The position numbers were made by a program, and so were the translations under genes. Below, piece after piece: positions 7,013 to 15,441 of a stretch of DNA of 19,908 nt. How positions within the stretch are numbered: the stretch's first letter is position 1; each line of letters starts with the position of its first letter. The notes beneath the pieces are model-generated. The model saw only the letters and a list, made by a program, of their open reading frames with translations. It did not search any database and was not told the origin of the DNA. The stretch lies in NCBI GenBank assembly GCA_039030335.1, contig JBCCEJ010000096.1, forward strand, positions 1-19,908, read 5' to 3'. The DNA is from JBCCEJ01 sp039030335 (lineage in GTDB: Bacteria; Pseudomonadota; Gammaproteobacteria; HK1).

Positions 7013-7079
7013 GCGGTCACAACCCTGAAAACCAGCGCCACGCACTGGCATCTTGGTGACACAGACATCGAATCGCCTG

Positions 7080-7149
7080 TCCGGATCGGTATGCCCGGAT
7101 CGGTATGCCCGGATCGGTACGCCCGGATCGGGACGCCCGGATCGGGACG
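7080..7149. repeat. Five tandem 14-bp repeats
   Basis: Five head-to-tail units of CCCGGATCGGTATG or close variants run without spacers. Units 1-2 end GGTATG, unit 3 ends GGTACG and units 4-5 end GGGACG; unit 1 has T for its first C. The core CCCGGATCGG is nearly self-complementary. A 14-bp period is not a multiple of three, so the array would shift frame between units if translated. The array is about 260 bases upstream of the nucleotidyltransferase start, in non-coding sequence. Confidence 0.95.
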
Positions 7150-7400
7150 CGAGTCCGAGGTCGAACTCAGGCCAGTGTGGCGTCGCAGACAAGCCAGCCG
7201 GCACCAGGTGTCAGAATTCCTGAATCGTTTCACCGACCAGATTCACCAGCAGCCGGGCTATCCGGGCCACCGCTTCGAAACGGCCGCGGCAGCGCACGAC
7301 CTGAAGCCCCTGACGAATGCCGCGATCGCCAGGCTCTGGCCCGAAAGTTGCACGAGCGCGAACGACTAGGGGCGCGTGCCCCGACGCAGCAACCGACTTG

Positions 7401-7405
7401 AGGAG
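7401..7405 (+). promoter_or_regulatory. Ribosome binding site deciding the start at 7413
   Basis: AGGAG lies seven bases before ATG 7413. It fixes the nucleotidyltransferase start there rather than at the ATG 96 bases upstream that opens the same frame. Confidence 0.85.
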
Positions 7406-7412
7406 TTATTGG

Positions 7413-8405
7413 ATGACGACGCGAGAACATCCAGGCGCGGAACCGGAGCGGGGCGTGTGGGGCATCGTGCTGGCCGGCGGTGAAGGTGAGCGCATGAACT
7501 CGCTGGTGCAATCGTGGCTGGGCTTTCGCCGCCCCAAACAGTACTGCACGTTCTACGGAGATCGTCCGATGCTGTCTTTTGCGGTCGAACGCGCGCGCCG
7601 GGTCGCCGGCGACGACCGCGTCATGACCGTGCTCGGCCCCAGTCACCAACGGCATCTGGATGCCATCAATTTCGACCCGGTTGGCACCTGCTTCGAGCAG
7701 CCGGAGAGCTGCGGAACGGCGGCCGGGCTGTTGCTTCCGGTCGCTCTGATTCGCGCCCGCGACCCCGAGGCCATCGTCACTGCGTTGCCGTCCGATCATT
7801 TCATCTACCCGGAGACCAGCCTCGACCGGCATCTGCGTGCGGCGGTCCGCGCCGCCGCTGACCGCCGCGACAAGATCATTTTGCTGGGCGCGGTACCGAC
7901 ACACCCTGAGCCGGAGTTCGGCTGGGTAGACGTCGCCAACGTGGGATCACTCAAGGACGGCGATACCGAATCGGCAAGGGCCTTCGTCGAGAAACCGCCG
8001 GCCGCGACGGCAGTATCCTGCTACACGCAGGGGTGGCTCTGGAATACGATGATGCTGACCGCCACGGTCGACGTGCTATGGCGGATTGCGCGACGGCGCT
8101 TCCCGGATCTGGCGCAGCGCTTCGAGGCATTCGCCGAGGCTGTCCACGGCCACCACACGGACGCCCTGCCGAGTGGCTTTCGCAGCCGTTTGCGCGACGC
8201 CTACCGGGATTTGGCGCATTACGATTTCTCCGCGGACGCCTTGCAAAGAGAACCCGAGCGGATCGAGGTCATGGCCATGACCGGTGTGACCTGGAACGAC
8301 TGGGGACGTCCGCATCGGATCAAAGAGAGTCTCGACGCTGCGGGACTGCGCGCCGCTGTTCCCGACACACTCCTCGAGGCAGTTCACGCGCCGGCGGGAA
8401 ACTGA
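7413..8405 (+). CDS. Sugar-1-phosphate nucleotidyltransferase (mannose-1-P guanylyltransferase-like)
   Basis: This is a 330-residue nucleotidyltransferase of the type that joins a sugar-1-phosphate to an NTP to give an NDP-sugar. Motifs are GIVLAGGEGERM (17-28), the PKQY substrate-loop signature (41-44), QPESCGTAAG (96-105), LPSDHF (125-130), FVEKP (191-195) and WNTMM (210-214). The layout matches ManC-type mannose-1-phosphate guanylyltransferases, but there is no C-terminal phosphomannose isomerase cupin. The usual GTAPA motif reads GTAAG and the first loop has GEGERM rather than GxGTRL, so the sugar and nucleotide are uncertain. The start is fixed by AGGAG seven bases upstream. It is the first gene on the plus strand after the divergent region, and its NDP-sugar could feed envelope glycan synthesis. 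Confidence 0.85.
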   Translation: MTTREHPGAEPERGVWGIVLAGGEGERMNSLVQSWLGFRRPKQYCTFYGDRPMLSFAVERARRVAGDDRVMTVLGPSHQRHLDAINFDPVGTCFEQPESCGTAAGLLLPVALIRARDPEAIVTALPSDHFIYPETSLDRHLRAAVRAAADRRDKIILLGAVPTHPEPEFGWVDVANVGSLKDGDTESARAFVEKPPAATAVSCYTQGWLWNTMMLTATVDVLWRIARRRFPDLAQRFEAFAEAVHGHHTDALPSGFRSRLRDAYRDLAHYDFSADALQREPERIEVMAMTGVTWNDWGRPHRIKESLDAAGLRAAVPDTLLEAVHAPAGN

Positions 8406-8678
8406 CAATCGGTGAACGTACCTGACGTCGGCGAGCCGACATCCCGGTCCCGGCTCACCTGCCCGGATCGGGCAGCGCACCGCAAAGCCCCCTCGCAAGA
8501 TGAACTTTGCGGCCAGGCAGCTTTAGCGTCTGGCGGCGCTCGGCTGGTAAACCGGCTGCCGCGCGGCCCGGCCGGATGTATCTGGACGAGCAGGCAGGCG
8601 TGACAGCGCCAGTACGTTCGGGTCCAATAGTTCGGACTACACTTCGCGGTACCACCCGCCGCGCGACGCCCCACAGGC
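8406..8678. other. Intergenic gap with two short dyads
   Basis: There is no supported gene in these 273 bases. GTCGGC at 8427-8432 and GCCGAC at 8435-8440 form a dyad 22 bases after the nucleotidyltransferase stop. CTGCCCG at 8459-8465 and CGGGCAG at 8469-8475 form a second dyad whose centre, CCCGGATCGGG, repeats the core of the 14-bp array. Neither is followed by a T-run, so factor-independent termination is not supported. Confidence 0.5.
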
Positions 8679-9662
8679 ATGCTGCAGTTGTTACGCTTTG
8701 ATCCGACGCGCCTCCTGTGGGCTGCCCTGGCCAGCCTGGTATGGCTACCCTCCCAGGTCGCGGCTGCCGGCTTTCTGGAAGGCGTGCAGCTCGACGATGA
8801 TATTCGTGCCGCCATCACCAGCCGCGACCCGGCGCGTCTGACCAGGCAGGGTGCGCGACTCGAACACGGCGAGGGCATTGCCCGCAACGCCGACGGTGCC
8901 GTATCACTGTACTGTCTCGCTGCGCGCATGGGTCATGCAGATGCGCAGTATGCGCTCGGTTGGATGTACGCGAACGGCCGCGGCGTGGCCCGCAATGATG
9001 CGCTGGCGGCCGCGTGGTTCCAGCGCTCGGCTGGTTCACGTGACAAACATTCGCAACGAATGCTGCGCCGGCTCGGTGCGCAGCCGCAGTTTCCCGCGCG
9101 GTGCCTGCTCTCCAACGGGACCGAGATGTTACCGCCGCTCATCTCCGAACCACGCCCGTCGCGGGCGCGGATCGCCTACTGGGTGCGACAGCTCGCACCG
9201 CAGGCCGGCATCGACCCGAACGTGGTGCTGGCGATGATTCAGGTCGAGTCCGGCTTCAATCCGCAGGCACGTTCACCAAAGAACGCGCGCGGGCTGATGC
9301 AGCTGTTGCCGCGAACGGCAAGACGCTTCGGCACCATGAACGAATGGGATCCACTGGACAACATTCGCGGCGGCATCGCCTACATGGAATGGTTGCTGGC
9401 GCAGTTCGGCGGCAACATGCGCCTCAGTCTGGCCGGCTACAACGCGGGCGAGGGCGCCGTGCGCAAGTACAAGGGTATTCCGCCGTACAAAGAGACGCAG
9501 CACTACGTCAAGGTGATTTACCGCATCTGCCAGAAAGCCCGGGCCGGCAAGTACCGCTTCTTCAAACCGAACTCGGCCGGCGCGAAACACCTCGCGAAGG
9601 ACCTCGCACTCCTGACCAAGCCCGGCGGCAGCCCACCACAACTCGCAACCTGTACGGGCTAG
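8679..9662 (+). CDS. Sel1-repeat/SLT-domain lytic transglycosylase
   Basis: This is a 327-residue exported murein lytic transglycosylase, which cleaves the glycan strand of peptidoglycan with formation of 1,6-anhydromuramic ends. A signal peptide is visible at residues 1-30 (hydrophobic LLWAALASLVWL, then AAA). Sel1-like repeats follow at about 54-125, including GHADAQYALGWMYANGRGV. The SLT domain (about 165-285) has IQVESGFNP with catalytic Glu190, GLMQL (205-209), AGYNAGEGAV (252-261) and a TQHYV motif (about 273-277). All core SLT motifs are intact, so it should be active in the periplasm. The ribosome binding site is weak, but the start agrees with the signal peptide. It is 15 bases upstream of the transporter gene and probably co-transcribed with it. 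Confidence 0.92.
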   Translation: MLQLLRFDPTRLLWAALASLVWLPSQVAAAGFLEGVQLDDDIRAAITSRDPARLTRQGARLEHGEGIARNADGAVSLYCLAARMGHADAQYALGWMYANGRGVARNDALAAAWFQRSAGSRDKHSQRMLRRLGAQPQFPARCLLSNGTEMLPPLISEPRPSRARIAYWVRQLAPQAGIDPNVVLAMIQVESGFNPQARSPKNARGLMQLLPRTARRFGTMNEWDPLDNIRGGIAYMEWLLAQFGGNMRLSLAGYNAGEGAVRKYKGIPPYKETQHYVKVIYRICQKARAGKYRFFKPNSAGAKHLAKDLALLTKPGGSPPQLATCTG

Positions 9663-9677
9663 GGCACCGCGCCAACC

Positions 9678-10607
9678 GTGTCCAGTCTGCCTCCAGACGC
9701 AGTGCCGCCGCGCAACCGTACGCTTCGAGGCGTCCTGTGGATGGTGCTCGCCATGTCGTGCATAGGGATCGTCGATGCGCTGGCGAAATACCTGGGTGCC
9801 AGGCTGCACGGCGTGCAGGTAGCGTGGGGATATTTCTTCGCGATGTGGATTGGCGTAATGCTCCTCGCGTCTGCCCTGCCCCGCCGGGTCCTGCCTGCCG
9901 GCATGCCGATCTGGCGTACGCGCCACCTCTGGCTCCAGATGCTGCGCGCGCTCTGCCTGGTGGGCTCGCTAAGCCTGTTGTTCTCAGCGCTACGCGTCAT
10001 GCCGCTGGCGGAAGCAACGGTGATCTCGTTTACCTCACCCCTTTTTGTCGTCGCTCTGGCCGGCCCGATCCTGCATGAAAGCGTCGGCTGGCGGCGCTGG
10101 CTGGCCGTGCTGAGTGGTCTCGGAGGCGCGCTGCTGGTGATCCGGCCAGGCAGTGAACTGTTCGTCTGGGCCGCTTTGCTGCCATTGTTCGGCGCTGTGT
10201 TTTTTGCTGCTTTCACGATCATCACCCGGCTCGTCAGCGACCCGCCGGCGACGACCTTGTTCTACACGTCGGGCGTCGGCGCGATGGCGCTGACGCTGGG
10301 CCTGCCGTTCACCTGGCTGACCCCAAACTCGAGCGAAACCGGTCTCTACGCGGCGGCTGGGTGCGTCGGGCTGGTCGCCCATCTGGGCATCGTGCGCGCC
10401 ATGCAACACGCTGACGCCTCCGTCGTGGCCCCGATCAACTACGTTCGACTGGTCTGGGCGATCAGCATCGGCATCGTCGTATTTGGCGACTGGCCACACA
10501 CGCTCGAACTCGTAGGTGGCGCCATCATCGTCGTCTCCGGCCTCTACGTTGTCTATGGAGCTGCGCGATCTGACCGCGCGGTCGCGACGACGTCCGGGTC
10601 AGGCTGA
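9678..10607 (+). CDS. EamA/DMT-family membrane transporter
   Basis: This is a 309-residue inner-membrane protein of the drug/metabolite transporter superfamily with two EamA domains. About ten hydrophobic segments are visible, starting with GVLWMVLAMSCIGIVDALAKYLG (in parts, residues 18-40). Others include the stretches around 65-75, 90-105, 115-130, 140-150, 160-180 and on to about 295. The internal repeat places a characteristic EATVISFTSPLF segment near 112-123 and a matching segment ASVVAPINYVRLVWA near 250-264, where substrates are thought to pass. The substrate is not predictable. The GTG start lies 15 bases after the transglycosylase stop with only a weak AGGG upstream; a later ATG (codon 21) is possible but would trim the first helix. 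It converges on the amidohydrolase gene with two bases between the stop codons. Confidence 0.9.
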   Translation: MSSLPPDAVPPRNRTLRGVLWMVLAMSCIGIVDALAKYLGARLHGVQVAWGYFFAMWIGVMLLASALPRRVLPAGMPIWRTRHLWLQMLRALCLVGSLSLLFSALRVMPLAEATVISFTSPLFVVALAGPILHESVGWRRWLAVLSGLGGALLVIRPGSELFVWAALLPLFGAVFFAAFTIITRLVSDPPATTLFYTSGVGAMALTLGLPFTWLTPNSSETGLYAAAGCVGLVAHLGIVRAMQHADASVVAPINYVRLVWAISIGIVVFGDWPHTLELVGGAIIVVSGLYVVYGAARSDRAVATTSGSG

Positions 10608-10609
10608 CC

Positions 10610-12274
10610 CTATGGTGGCGGATCTGGCTGTGTGACCGGATAAACCGCACCTTCCAGCACGGTGGCCAGTACCACCAACTCGCGCAGCCGCTCCGGGCCG
10701 ACCTCGTAGGGGTCAGCATCGACAACCGTAAAGTCCGCCAGCTTGCCGGCCCGCAAACTGCCGATCTCGTCCGCCCGCCCGATGATGTGCGCGGCGTCGA
10801 TGGTGATGGCTCTAAGCGCCGCGTCGAGACTCAGACGCTCGTGCGGACCGACAACCTGGCCTTCACAATTCAAACGGTTGGCGGCGATCCACGCGCTGAA
10901 GAGCGGCACGGCGGGCGCCATCGTGAAATCCGAATGAACTGCGGCACGCATCCCGATCCGTTCGCAGCTGCCGAGCCGTGCCATCGCGTGCGCCCGCTCA
11001 TGACCGATACCTTGCCGGGCATAAGCATCGCTTAGTTCATAGAGGTAATAGACGTTTGCAGACACGTTGGCGCCCAGTGCGTGCAAGCGCTGCACCTGCT
11101 CGGGCGTTGAAAAACCGAAGTGTTCGATCGTGAAGCCATGATTGAATCGTGGTCGTTCCCACTGCAGTTTCTCGAGCAGATCAACAACGAACGACAATCC
11201 CATGTCGCCGGTGACGTGCACGTGAATCTTGTAGCCCGCATTCCAGAATGCGCGGGTGCGCTCTTCCAGCTCCTCGAGCGGCATCATCCATTCACCGTGG
11301 TGGCCGTCGATGTACCCCGGCGCTTCCATCTGTGCGAGTTGCGAGAAGAAAGCGCCGTCGGCGAAGAATTTTACATGGTCTGAAAACCGCAATCGTTTAC
11401 GATTGCGCGCCTGCAGAGCGTCGACCGCAGCCACCATGGCGTGCACGTCCGGGCTGCCGCGCGCCGCGCGGAGCCCGTGCGCAATCATCTCCACGCGAAA
11501 TGGCGTTTGTTCGTTGTCCAGTACTTCGACCAGCGCGTCCCATTCCATGTCGAGATCGAAGATGGGTACGGCCATATCGGCGATCGTCGTGTGCCCCCCC
11601 AGATGTACGACATCTCTAAGGCGCCGCAGACCGGCCTTGAAGCGCTCAGGTGCCAGCAGGTACTGGTTCAGCTTCGCACTCAGAAAATCTTTGCCCCGCT
11701 CGTAGAAACGGCCGTTGGCGACATCGACCTGATGGGCGTTGGAGAGCCGCTGCTCGTCGAGTTCGAGCCACCCGAACGCGGCATCGTTCAGTGCCAGTTC
11801 GTGAAATGAGCGCTGCCAGCTGACGATCGGTCGAGAATTGCTCACCCGGTTCAACTCGGCGCGCATGACCCGCCCATGCCAAAACTGGTGGTATCCCCAG
11901 AGGAACAGCGGTTCATCGGGGTCTTGCAGCGACTCGTGCAGTTCGAGTGCGCGCTGCATGAAGCCGTCGTGGGTCGTCACCGGGGCAACCACGCCCCACG
12001 GCAATCGCCACTCCATCGCCGTGATGAAATGCATTGGCAGCAGTACCGCGGCCATGGACGGGTGCAGGTGCGGATCGATCAAGCCCGGCAGTACGACACA
12101 GTCAGCGAAGCGCTCGTCGATCCGGTGCGGCCCGGACTCGAGCCACGGTTGGATGGTCTCCATCGAACCTACTTCGAGTATGCGCCCGTCGCGGACCGCA
12201 ACTGCCGTAGCCGACGGGTTGGACGGGTTCATCGTGATGAAGCGTCGTGCGGTAAATACCGTGATCTCGTTCAT
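10610..12274 (-). CDS. YtcJ-type metal-dependent amidohydrolase
   Basis: This is a 554-residue amidohydrolase of the Amidohydro_3/YtcJ group, the usual length for the group. The N-terminal beta-sandwich part carries FTARRFITMNP and AVAVRDGRILEVG. The barrel then opens with the metal-binding motif DPHLHP (His69, His71). Later ligand candidates are the histidines of IHVHVTGD (about 352-358) and EHFGFS (about 383-388), and the Asp of HSDFTMAP (about 436-443). The C-terminal IIGRADEIGSLRAGKLADFTVVD segment is a standard family ending. These enzymes hydrolyse amide or ester bonds of small molecules; the substrate here is unknown. The start has a strong AGGAGG six bases upstream. It is transcribed away from the glycan cluster's end, 58 bases downstream of the glycosyltransferase, and could be read through from it. 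Confidence 0.9.
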   Translation of the reverse strand: MNEITVFTARRFITMNPSNPSATAVAVRDGRILEVGSMETIQPWLESGPHRIDERFADCVVLPGLIDPHLHPSMAAVLLPMHFITAMEWRLPWGVVAPVTTHDGFMQRALELHESLQDPDEPLFLWGYHQFWHGRVMRAELNRVSNSRPIVSWQRSFHELALNDAAFGWLELDEQRLSNAHQVDVANGRFYERGKDFLSAKLNQYLLAPERFKAGLRRLRDVVHLGGHTTIADMAVPIFDLDMEWDALVEVLDNEQTPFRVEMIAHGLRAARGSPDVHAMVAAVDALQARNRKRLRFSDHVKFFADGAFFSQLAQMEAPGYIDGHHGEWMMPLEELEERTRAFWNAGYKIHVHVTGDMGLSFVVDLLEKLQWERPRFNHGFTIEHFGFSTPEQVQRLHALGANVSANVYYLYELSDAYARQGIGHERAHAMARLGSCERIGMRAAVHSDFTMAPAVPLFSAWIAANRLNCEGQVVGPHERLSLDAALRAITIDAAHIIGRADEIGSLRAGKLADFTVVDADPYEVGPERLRELVVLATVLEGAVYPVTQPDPPP

Positions 12275-12332
12275 TCATGCCTCCTGTTCGGGTCCGCGGG
12301 CATAACGTACCCGACGTCACGACCTCGACGGA

Positions 12333-13295
12333 TCAACGTACGGTGCGAGCATCAAACGTACTTTTCTCAACGACGAAACGCGGCCGCGCACGCGCCTCGT
12401 CGAGGGCGCGCCAGACGTAGAATCCGAGCGCGCCGATCATCAGCATCTGCACGCCGCCGATCACCAGGACGACGACCATCAGCGAAGTCCATCCAGGTAC
12501 CGGCGAGCCCATGAACGCATTGACAACGACGACAGAGGCGTAGAGAAAACCGACCAGTGAAAGCAAGACACCGGCGTAGGAGATCCAGCGGATGGGCGCG
12601 TAGCTGAACGACGTTACCGAATCCATCAATAGCTGCACGCGCTTGCGGAAACTCCAACCCGAACGACCGTGCAACCGCGCAACCTTGGTGTACTCGATCG
12701 TGCGCTGCTCGAACCCGAGCCACGTGATCAGCGCGAGTACGCTGACGGTGGTTTCCTTGAACTCATTGAAGGCATCTACGACCGCGCGATCGAGCAACAT
12801 GAAGTCGGCGCCAGTGGAGGGTATATCGCGCAGCCCGACAACCGAACGCATGATCCAGTAATACACCCCGGCCGCCAGCAAGGTAGAGGCCCGCTCGCCC
12901 TCGCGTTCGGCGCGCGCCGCCCATACCACCTGCGCGCCGTCACGCCACTCGGCCAACAGCGTAGGGATCGTCTCCGGCGGATCCTGCAGGTCGCCTGCGA
13001 GGGCGACGACGGCATCGCCCCGCGCCCAGTACAATCCGCAGCCCAGCGCGGTGTGCGATCCGCAGTTGCGTGCGAGTCTCAAGCCCCGCACGCGGGAATC
13101 CCGTAACGACAGCGCGCGGATCGCCTGGTAGGTGTCGTCGGGCGAATGGTCGTCAACGATGATCCATTCCCAGCTCATGCCGGTAGCGTCGCAAACCTCA
13201 ACCAGCTTTTCGTACAAGACCGGCAGGTTGTCGGTCTCCCGGAACGCCGGCGTCACGACCGACAGAGCAGGCTTGTCGTGCGGACCGTCGCTCAC
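12333..13295 (-). CDS. Family 2 glycosyltransferase with two C-terminal membrane helices
   Basis: This is a 320-residue membrane-anchored GT-A glycosyltransferase of the DPM1/GtrB/ArnC type. These transfer a sugar from an NDP-sugar to a lipid carrier such as undecaprenyl phosphate. Motifs are SVVTPAFRE (12-20), DDHSPD (48-53), the metal-binding GDLQD (101-105) and GRSGWSFRK (about 207-215). Two transmembrane helices follow (about 231-255 and 270-298). I chose the GTG that overlaps the upstream aminotransferase stop as GTGA. An in-frame GTG nine codons upstream (13322) is the alternative. It is the last gene of the glycan run, so it is the likely user of the amino sugar made by the preceding enzymes. 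Confidence 0.9.
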   Translation of the reverse strand: MSDGPHDKPALSVVTPAFRETDNLPVLYEKLVEVCDATGMSWEWIIVDDHSPDDTYQAIRALSLRDSRVRGLRLARNCGSHTALGCGLYWARGDAVVALAGDLQDPPETIPTLLAEWRDGAQVVWAARAEREGERASTLLAAGVYYWIMRSVVGLRDIPSTGADFMLLDRAVVDAFNEFKETTVSVLALITWLGFEQRTIEYTKVARLHGRSGWSFRKRVQLLMDSVTSFSYAPIRWISYAGVLLSLVGFLYASVVVVNAFMGSPVPGWTSLMVVVLVIGGVQMLMIGALGFYVWRALDEARARPRFVVEKSTFDARTVR

Positions 13296-14473
13296 GTCGC
13301 ACTCGCTGGCGCCGAACGGCACGCCGCGGCGAGCTGGTCGACTACAGTTTGCTGCTCATCGTCGGTCATGGCGTCGAACAGCGGCAGCAATATGCACTCA
13401 TCCTGAGCCGACTCGCTCGCGCTCAACGCACTGGCGTCACGCGGGCCAGCACTGCTGCGCCAGTCGGCATTCGCAAAGGCGGGCTCGCGGTGCGCGCACA
13501 TGATGCCGCGCCGCGATGCCACGCCGGCATCCAACAGCGCCTGCATAACGCCGACCTGCGACAGTGCGGGCGGTAAGCGGACACAGTAACTCTGCCAGTT
13601 GCTCTGCACGTCAGCCGGCTCGTATGGGGTCTGCAGACCTGGGATCGATGAGAGCAGTTCGCGATAACGATCGGCTGTTGCCCGCCGGCGCGCGATCAGC
13701 CCGTCCAGGCGGGTCAGTTGAGGTAACCCGACCGCGGCCTGAATATCCGTCATCCGGTAGTTGAAACCGAGTTCGCCGTAGCTTTCAAAAGTGACACGAG
13801 CCGACGCGTGGCGAGTGGTATCCGGCACACTCATCGCATGTTGGCGCAGTGCGCGCAGCCGGGTTGCCAGGTCGGCATCATCGGTCGTCACCATGCCGCC
13901 ATCGCCGGTCGTCAACAGTTTGCGTGGGTGAAACGAGAAACAAGCGAGCTTCCCAACCGGCGCGCCGACGTAGTGCCAGTCGCCGTTGCGCGCGAACCTG
14001 CTGCCGATTGCGCACGCCGCGTCTTCGACCAGCCAGACCCCGTGCGCCGACGCGATGGCCGACAGGGCTTCCAGTTCACAGGGCATGCCCATCTGGTGTA
14101 CGCACAGAATGGCGCGTGTACGCGGCGACATGCACGCTTCGACGCTGGCCACGTCGACATTGAAGGTATCCGGCCGGACATCGGCAAAAACCGGCGTCGC
14201 ACCGCAGTAGCGGATCGCGTTGGCAGTTGCGACGAAAGAATGCGACGGCGTTACGACTTCGTCGCCTTCACCGACACCGGCCGCGACCAGGGCGAGATGC
14301 AGCGCGGCCGTACAGTTCGAAACGGCTACTGCGTGGGCCGCACCCACATAGTGAGCAAACGCTGTCTCGAACTCGCTGACTTTGGGGCCCTGCGTCACCC
14401 AACCCGAACGGAGCACTTCAGCGACCGCCGATACCTCCTCATCGCCCAGCGCCGGCTTGATAATGGGGATCAA
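13292..14473 (-). CDS. DegT/DnrJ/EryC1/StrS-family PLP aminotransferase (second of two)
   Basis: This is a 393-residue sugar aminotransferase that would convert a keto NDP-sugar to an amino sugar with PLP and glutamate. Landmarks are RSGWVTQGPKV (22-32), SNCTAALHLAL (52-62), LVEDAACAIGS with the PLP-binding Asp151 (148-158) and SFHPRKLLTTGDGG with the Schiff-base Lys185. NYRMTDIQAA follows at about 240-249. I take the TTG at 14473, which overlaps the epimerase TGA as TTGA and follows GGAGAGG. Starting there gives MIPIIKPALG, the normal family N-terminus, while the ATG at 14506 would add 11 unusual residues. It resembles perosamine, ArnB and PglE-type enzymes more than the other aminotransferase in this cluster does, so the two probably act on different substrates. 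Confidence 0.92.
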   Translation of the reverse strand: MIPIIKPALGDEEVSAVAEVLRSGWVTQGPKVSEFETAFAHYVGAAHAVAVSNCTAALHLALVAAGVGEGDEVVTPSHSFVATANAIRYCGATPVFADVRPDTFNVDVASVEACMSPRTRAILCVHQMGMPCELEALSAIASAHGVWLVEDAACAIGSRFARNGDWHYVGAPVGKLACFSFHPRKLLTTGDGGMVTTDDADLATRLRALRQHAMSVPDTTRHASARVTFESYGELGFNYRMTDIQAAVGLPQLTRLDGLIARRRATADRYRELLSSIPGLQTPYEPADVQSNWQSYCVRLPPALSQVGVMQALLDAGVASRRGIMCAHREPAFANADWRSSAGPRDASALSASESAQDECILLPLFDAMTDDEQQTVVDQLAAACRSAPASAT

Positions 14474-15441
14474 CTGACCTCTCCGCGCTGCTCCTTGCGC
14501 CACCATTGCACGAGATCCTGAAGGCCGCGTTCGAGTGAGATCTCAGGTTCGAAACCGAGCATCTCGCGCGCTTTGGCAATGCTCGCCAACCGCCTCGGCA
14601 CCGGATTCACCTTGCGTTCCTCTACATGTTCGGGCTGCAGGTCGGACCCCATGACGTTCAGCAGTGCATACGCAAGCTCTGTCAGACTGGTCTCGGTTTC
14701 ACTCGCCACGTTGAAAACTTCATCTGTCAGGTCACTGCGCATCGCCAGAACGTTGGCTCTGGCGATGTCGCGCACCTCGACGAAATCCATGGTCTGCTCG
14801 CCGTCGCCGAAAATGAGCGGCGGCTCGCCGCGGTCGATGCGCTCCATCCAGCGAATCAATACTTCGGTATATCGGCCGTGAATGTCCATACGGGTGCCGT
14901 AGGCGTTGAAGTAGCGCATCGCCACGTAATCCAGCCCATACATGTCGTTGAAGCTGCGCAGCAGTCCTTCGTTGAACACCTTGGCCGCGCCGTAGAGCGT
15001 ACGGTTGTTGTAGGGGTTCTGGGCTTCGCTCGTAGGAAACGCATCGGCCATGCCGTATACCGATGCCGTCGAGGCCGCCACAATTTTCTGGACTTTGTGT
15101 TCAACGCACGCCTCCAACAGGTTGAACGTTGCATCGACCATCGTCTCGAGCGCGCTTCTCGGCTCTTCAGCACACTGCGTTATCCTGAGCGCGGCCATGT
15201 GAAAGACGAGATCGGCTTCAGCCACCAGGGAAGCGAGCAGGTCACGGTCGCGGATGTCGCCTTCGAGTGAACGCACCGGTGCACGCTGCGACGCGATGGC
15301 GAGGTTCGCCGGCCGCCCGCGAACCATGTTATCTATCGAGGTAATCTCAGCGCAGCCGGCATCGACCAGCAGATCGATAATGTGCGACCCGATAAAGCCT
15401 GCGCCGCCGGTTACCAGTACGCGCTTCCCGCTCAGTTCCAT
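14470..15441 (-). CDS. NAD-dependent sugar epimerase/dehydratase (extended SDR)
   Basis: This is a 323-residue extended short-chain dehydrogenase acting on a nucleotide sugar. The NAD-binding Rossmann motif is TGGAGFIGSH (11-20). GDIRD lies at about 61-65. The catalytic set is Ser127 in STASVYG, with Tyr150 and Lys154 in the YxxxK motif LYGAAK. RYFNAYGTR and DFVEVRDIA are typical of the UDP-glucose 4-epimerase/4,6-dehydratase branch. The sequence does not decide between epimerase and dehydratase. The ATG at 15441 shares its A with the upstream aminotransferase stop (TGATG); a TTG one codon earlier is less likely. It is translated between two aminotransferases, so it probably supplies or reshapes the sugar for one of them. 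Confidence 0.9.
   Translation of the reverse strand: MELSGKRVLVTGGAGFIGSHIIDLLVDAGCAEITSIDNMVRGRPANLAIASQRAPVRSLEGDIRDRDLLASLVAEADLVFHMAALRITQCAEEPRSALETMVDATFNLLEACVEHKVQKIVAASTASVYGMADAFPTSEAQNPYNNRTLYGAAKVFNEGLLRSFNDMYGLDYVAMRYFNAYGTRMDIHGRYTEVLIRWMERIDRGEPPLIFGDGEQTMDFVEVRDIARANVLAMRSDLTDEVFNVASETETSLTELAYALLNVMGSDLQPEHVEERKVNPVPRRLASIAKAREMLGFEPEISLERGLQDLVQWWRKEQRGEVS

Noticed and set aside
7080..7149. CRISPR array
   Set aside because: The 14-bp units are contiguous with no spacers and are far shorter than CRISPR repeats.
7091..7369. Plus-strand 92-codon frame running out of the 14-bp repeats
   Set aside because: The first third is the repeat array, whose period breaks the frame pattern. 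The last part looks faintly protein-like, but there is no ribosome binding site or known family.
7230..7904. Minus-strand open frame of 224 codons
   Set aside because: It is antisense to the nucleotidyltransferase gene, and its end falls in intergenic sequence with no domain visible.
13292..14506. Start of the second aminotransferase at the ATG at 14506
   Set aside because: It adds 11 residues that are unlike the family N-terminus. The TTG at 14473 gives MIPIIKP, has GGAGAGG upstream and overlaps the preceding stop.
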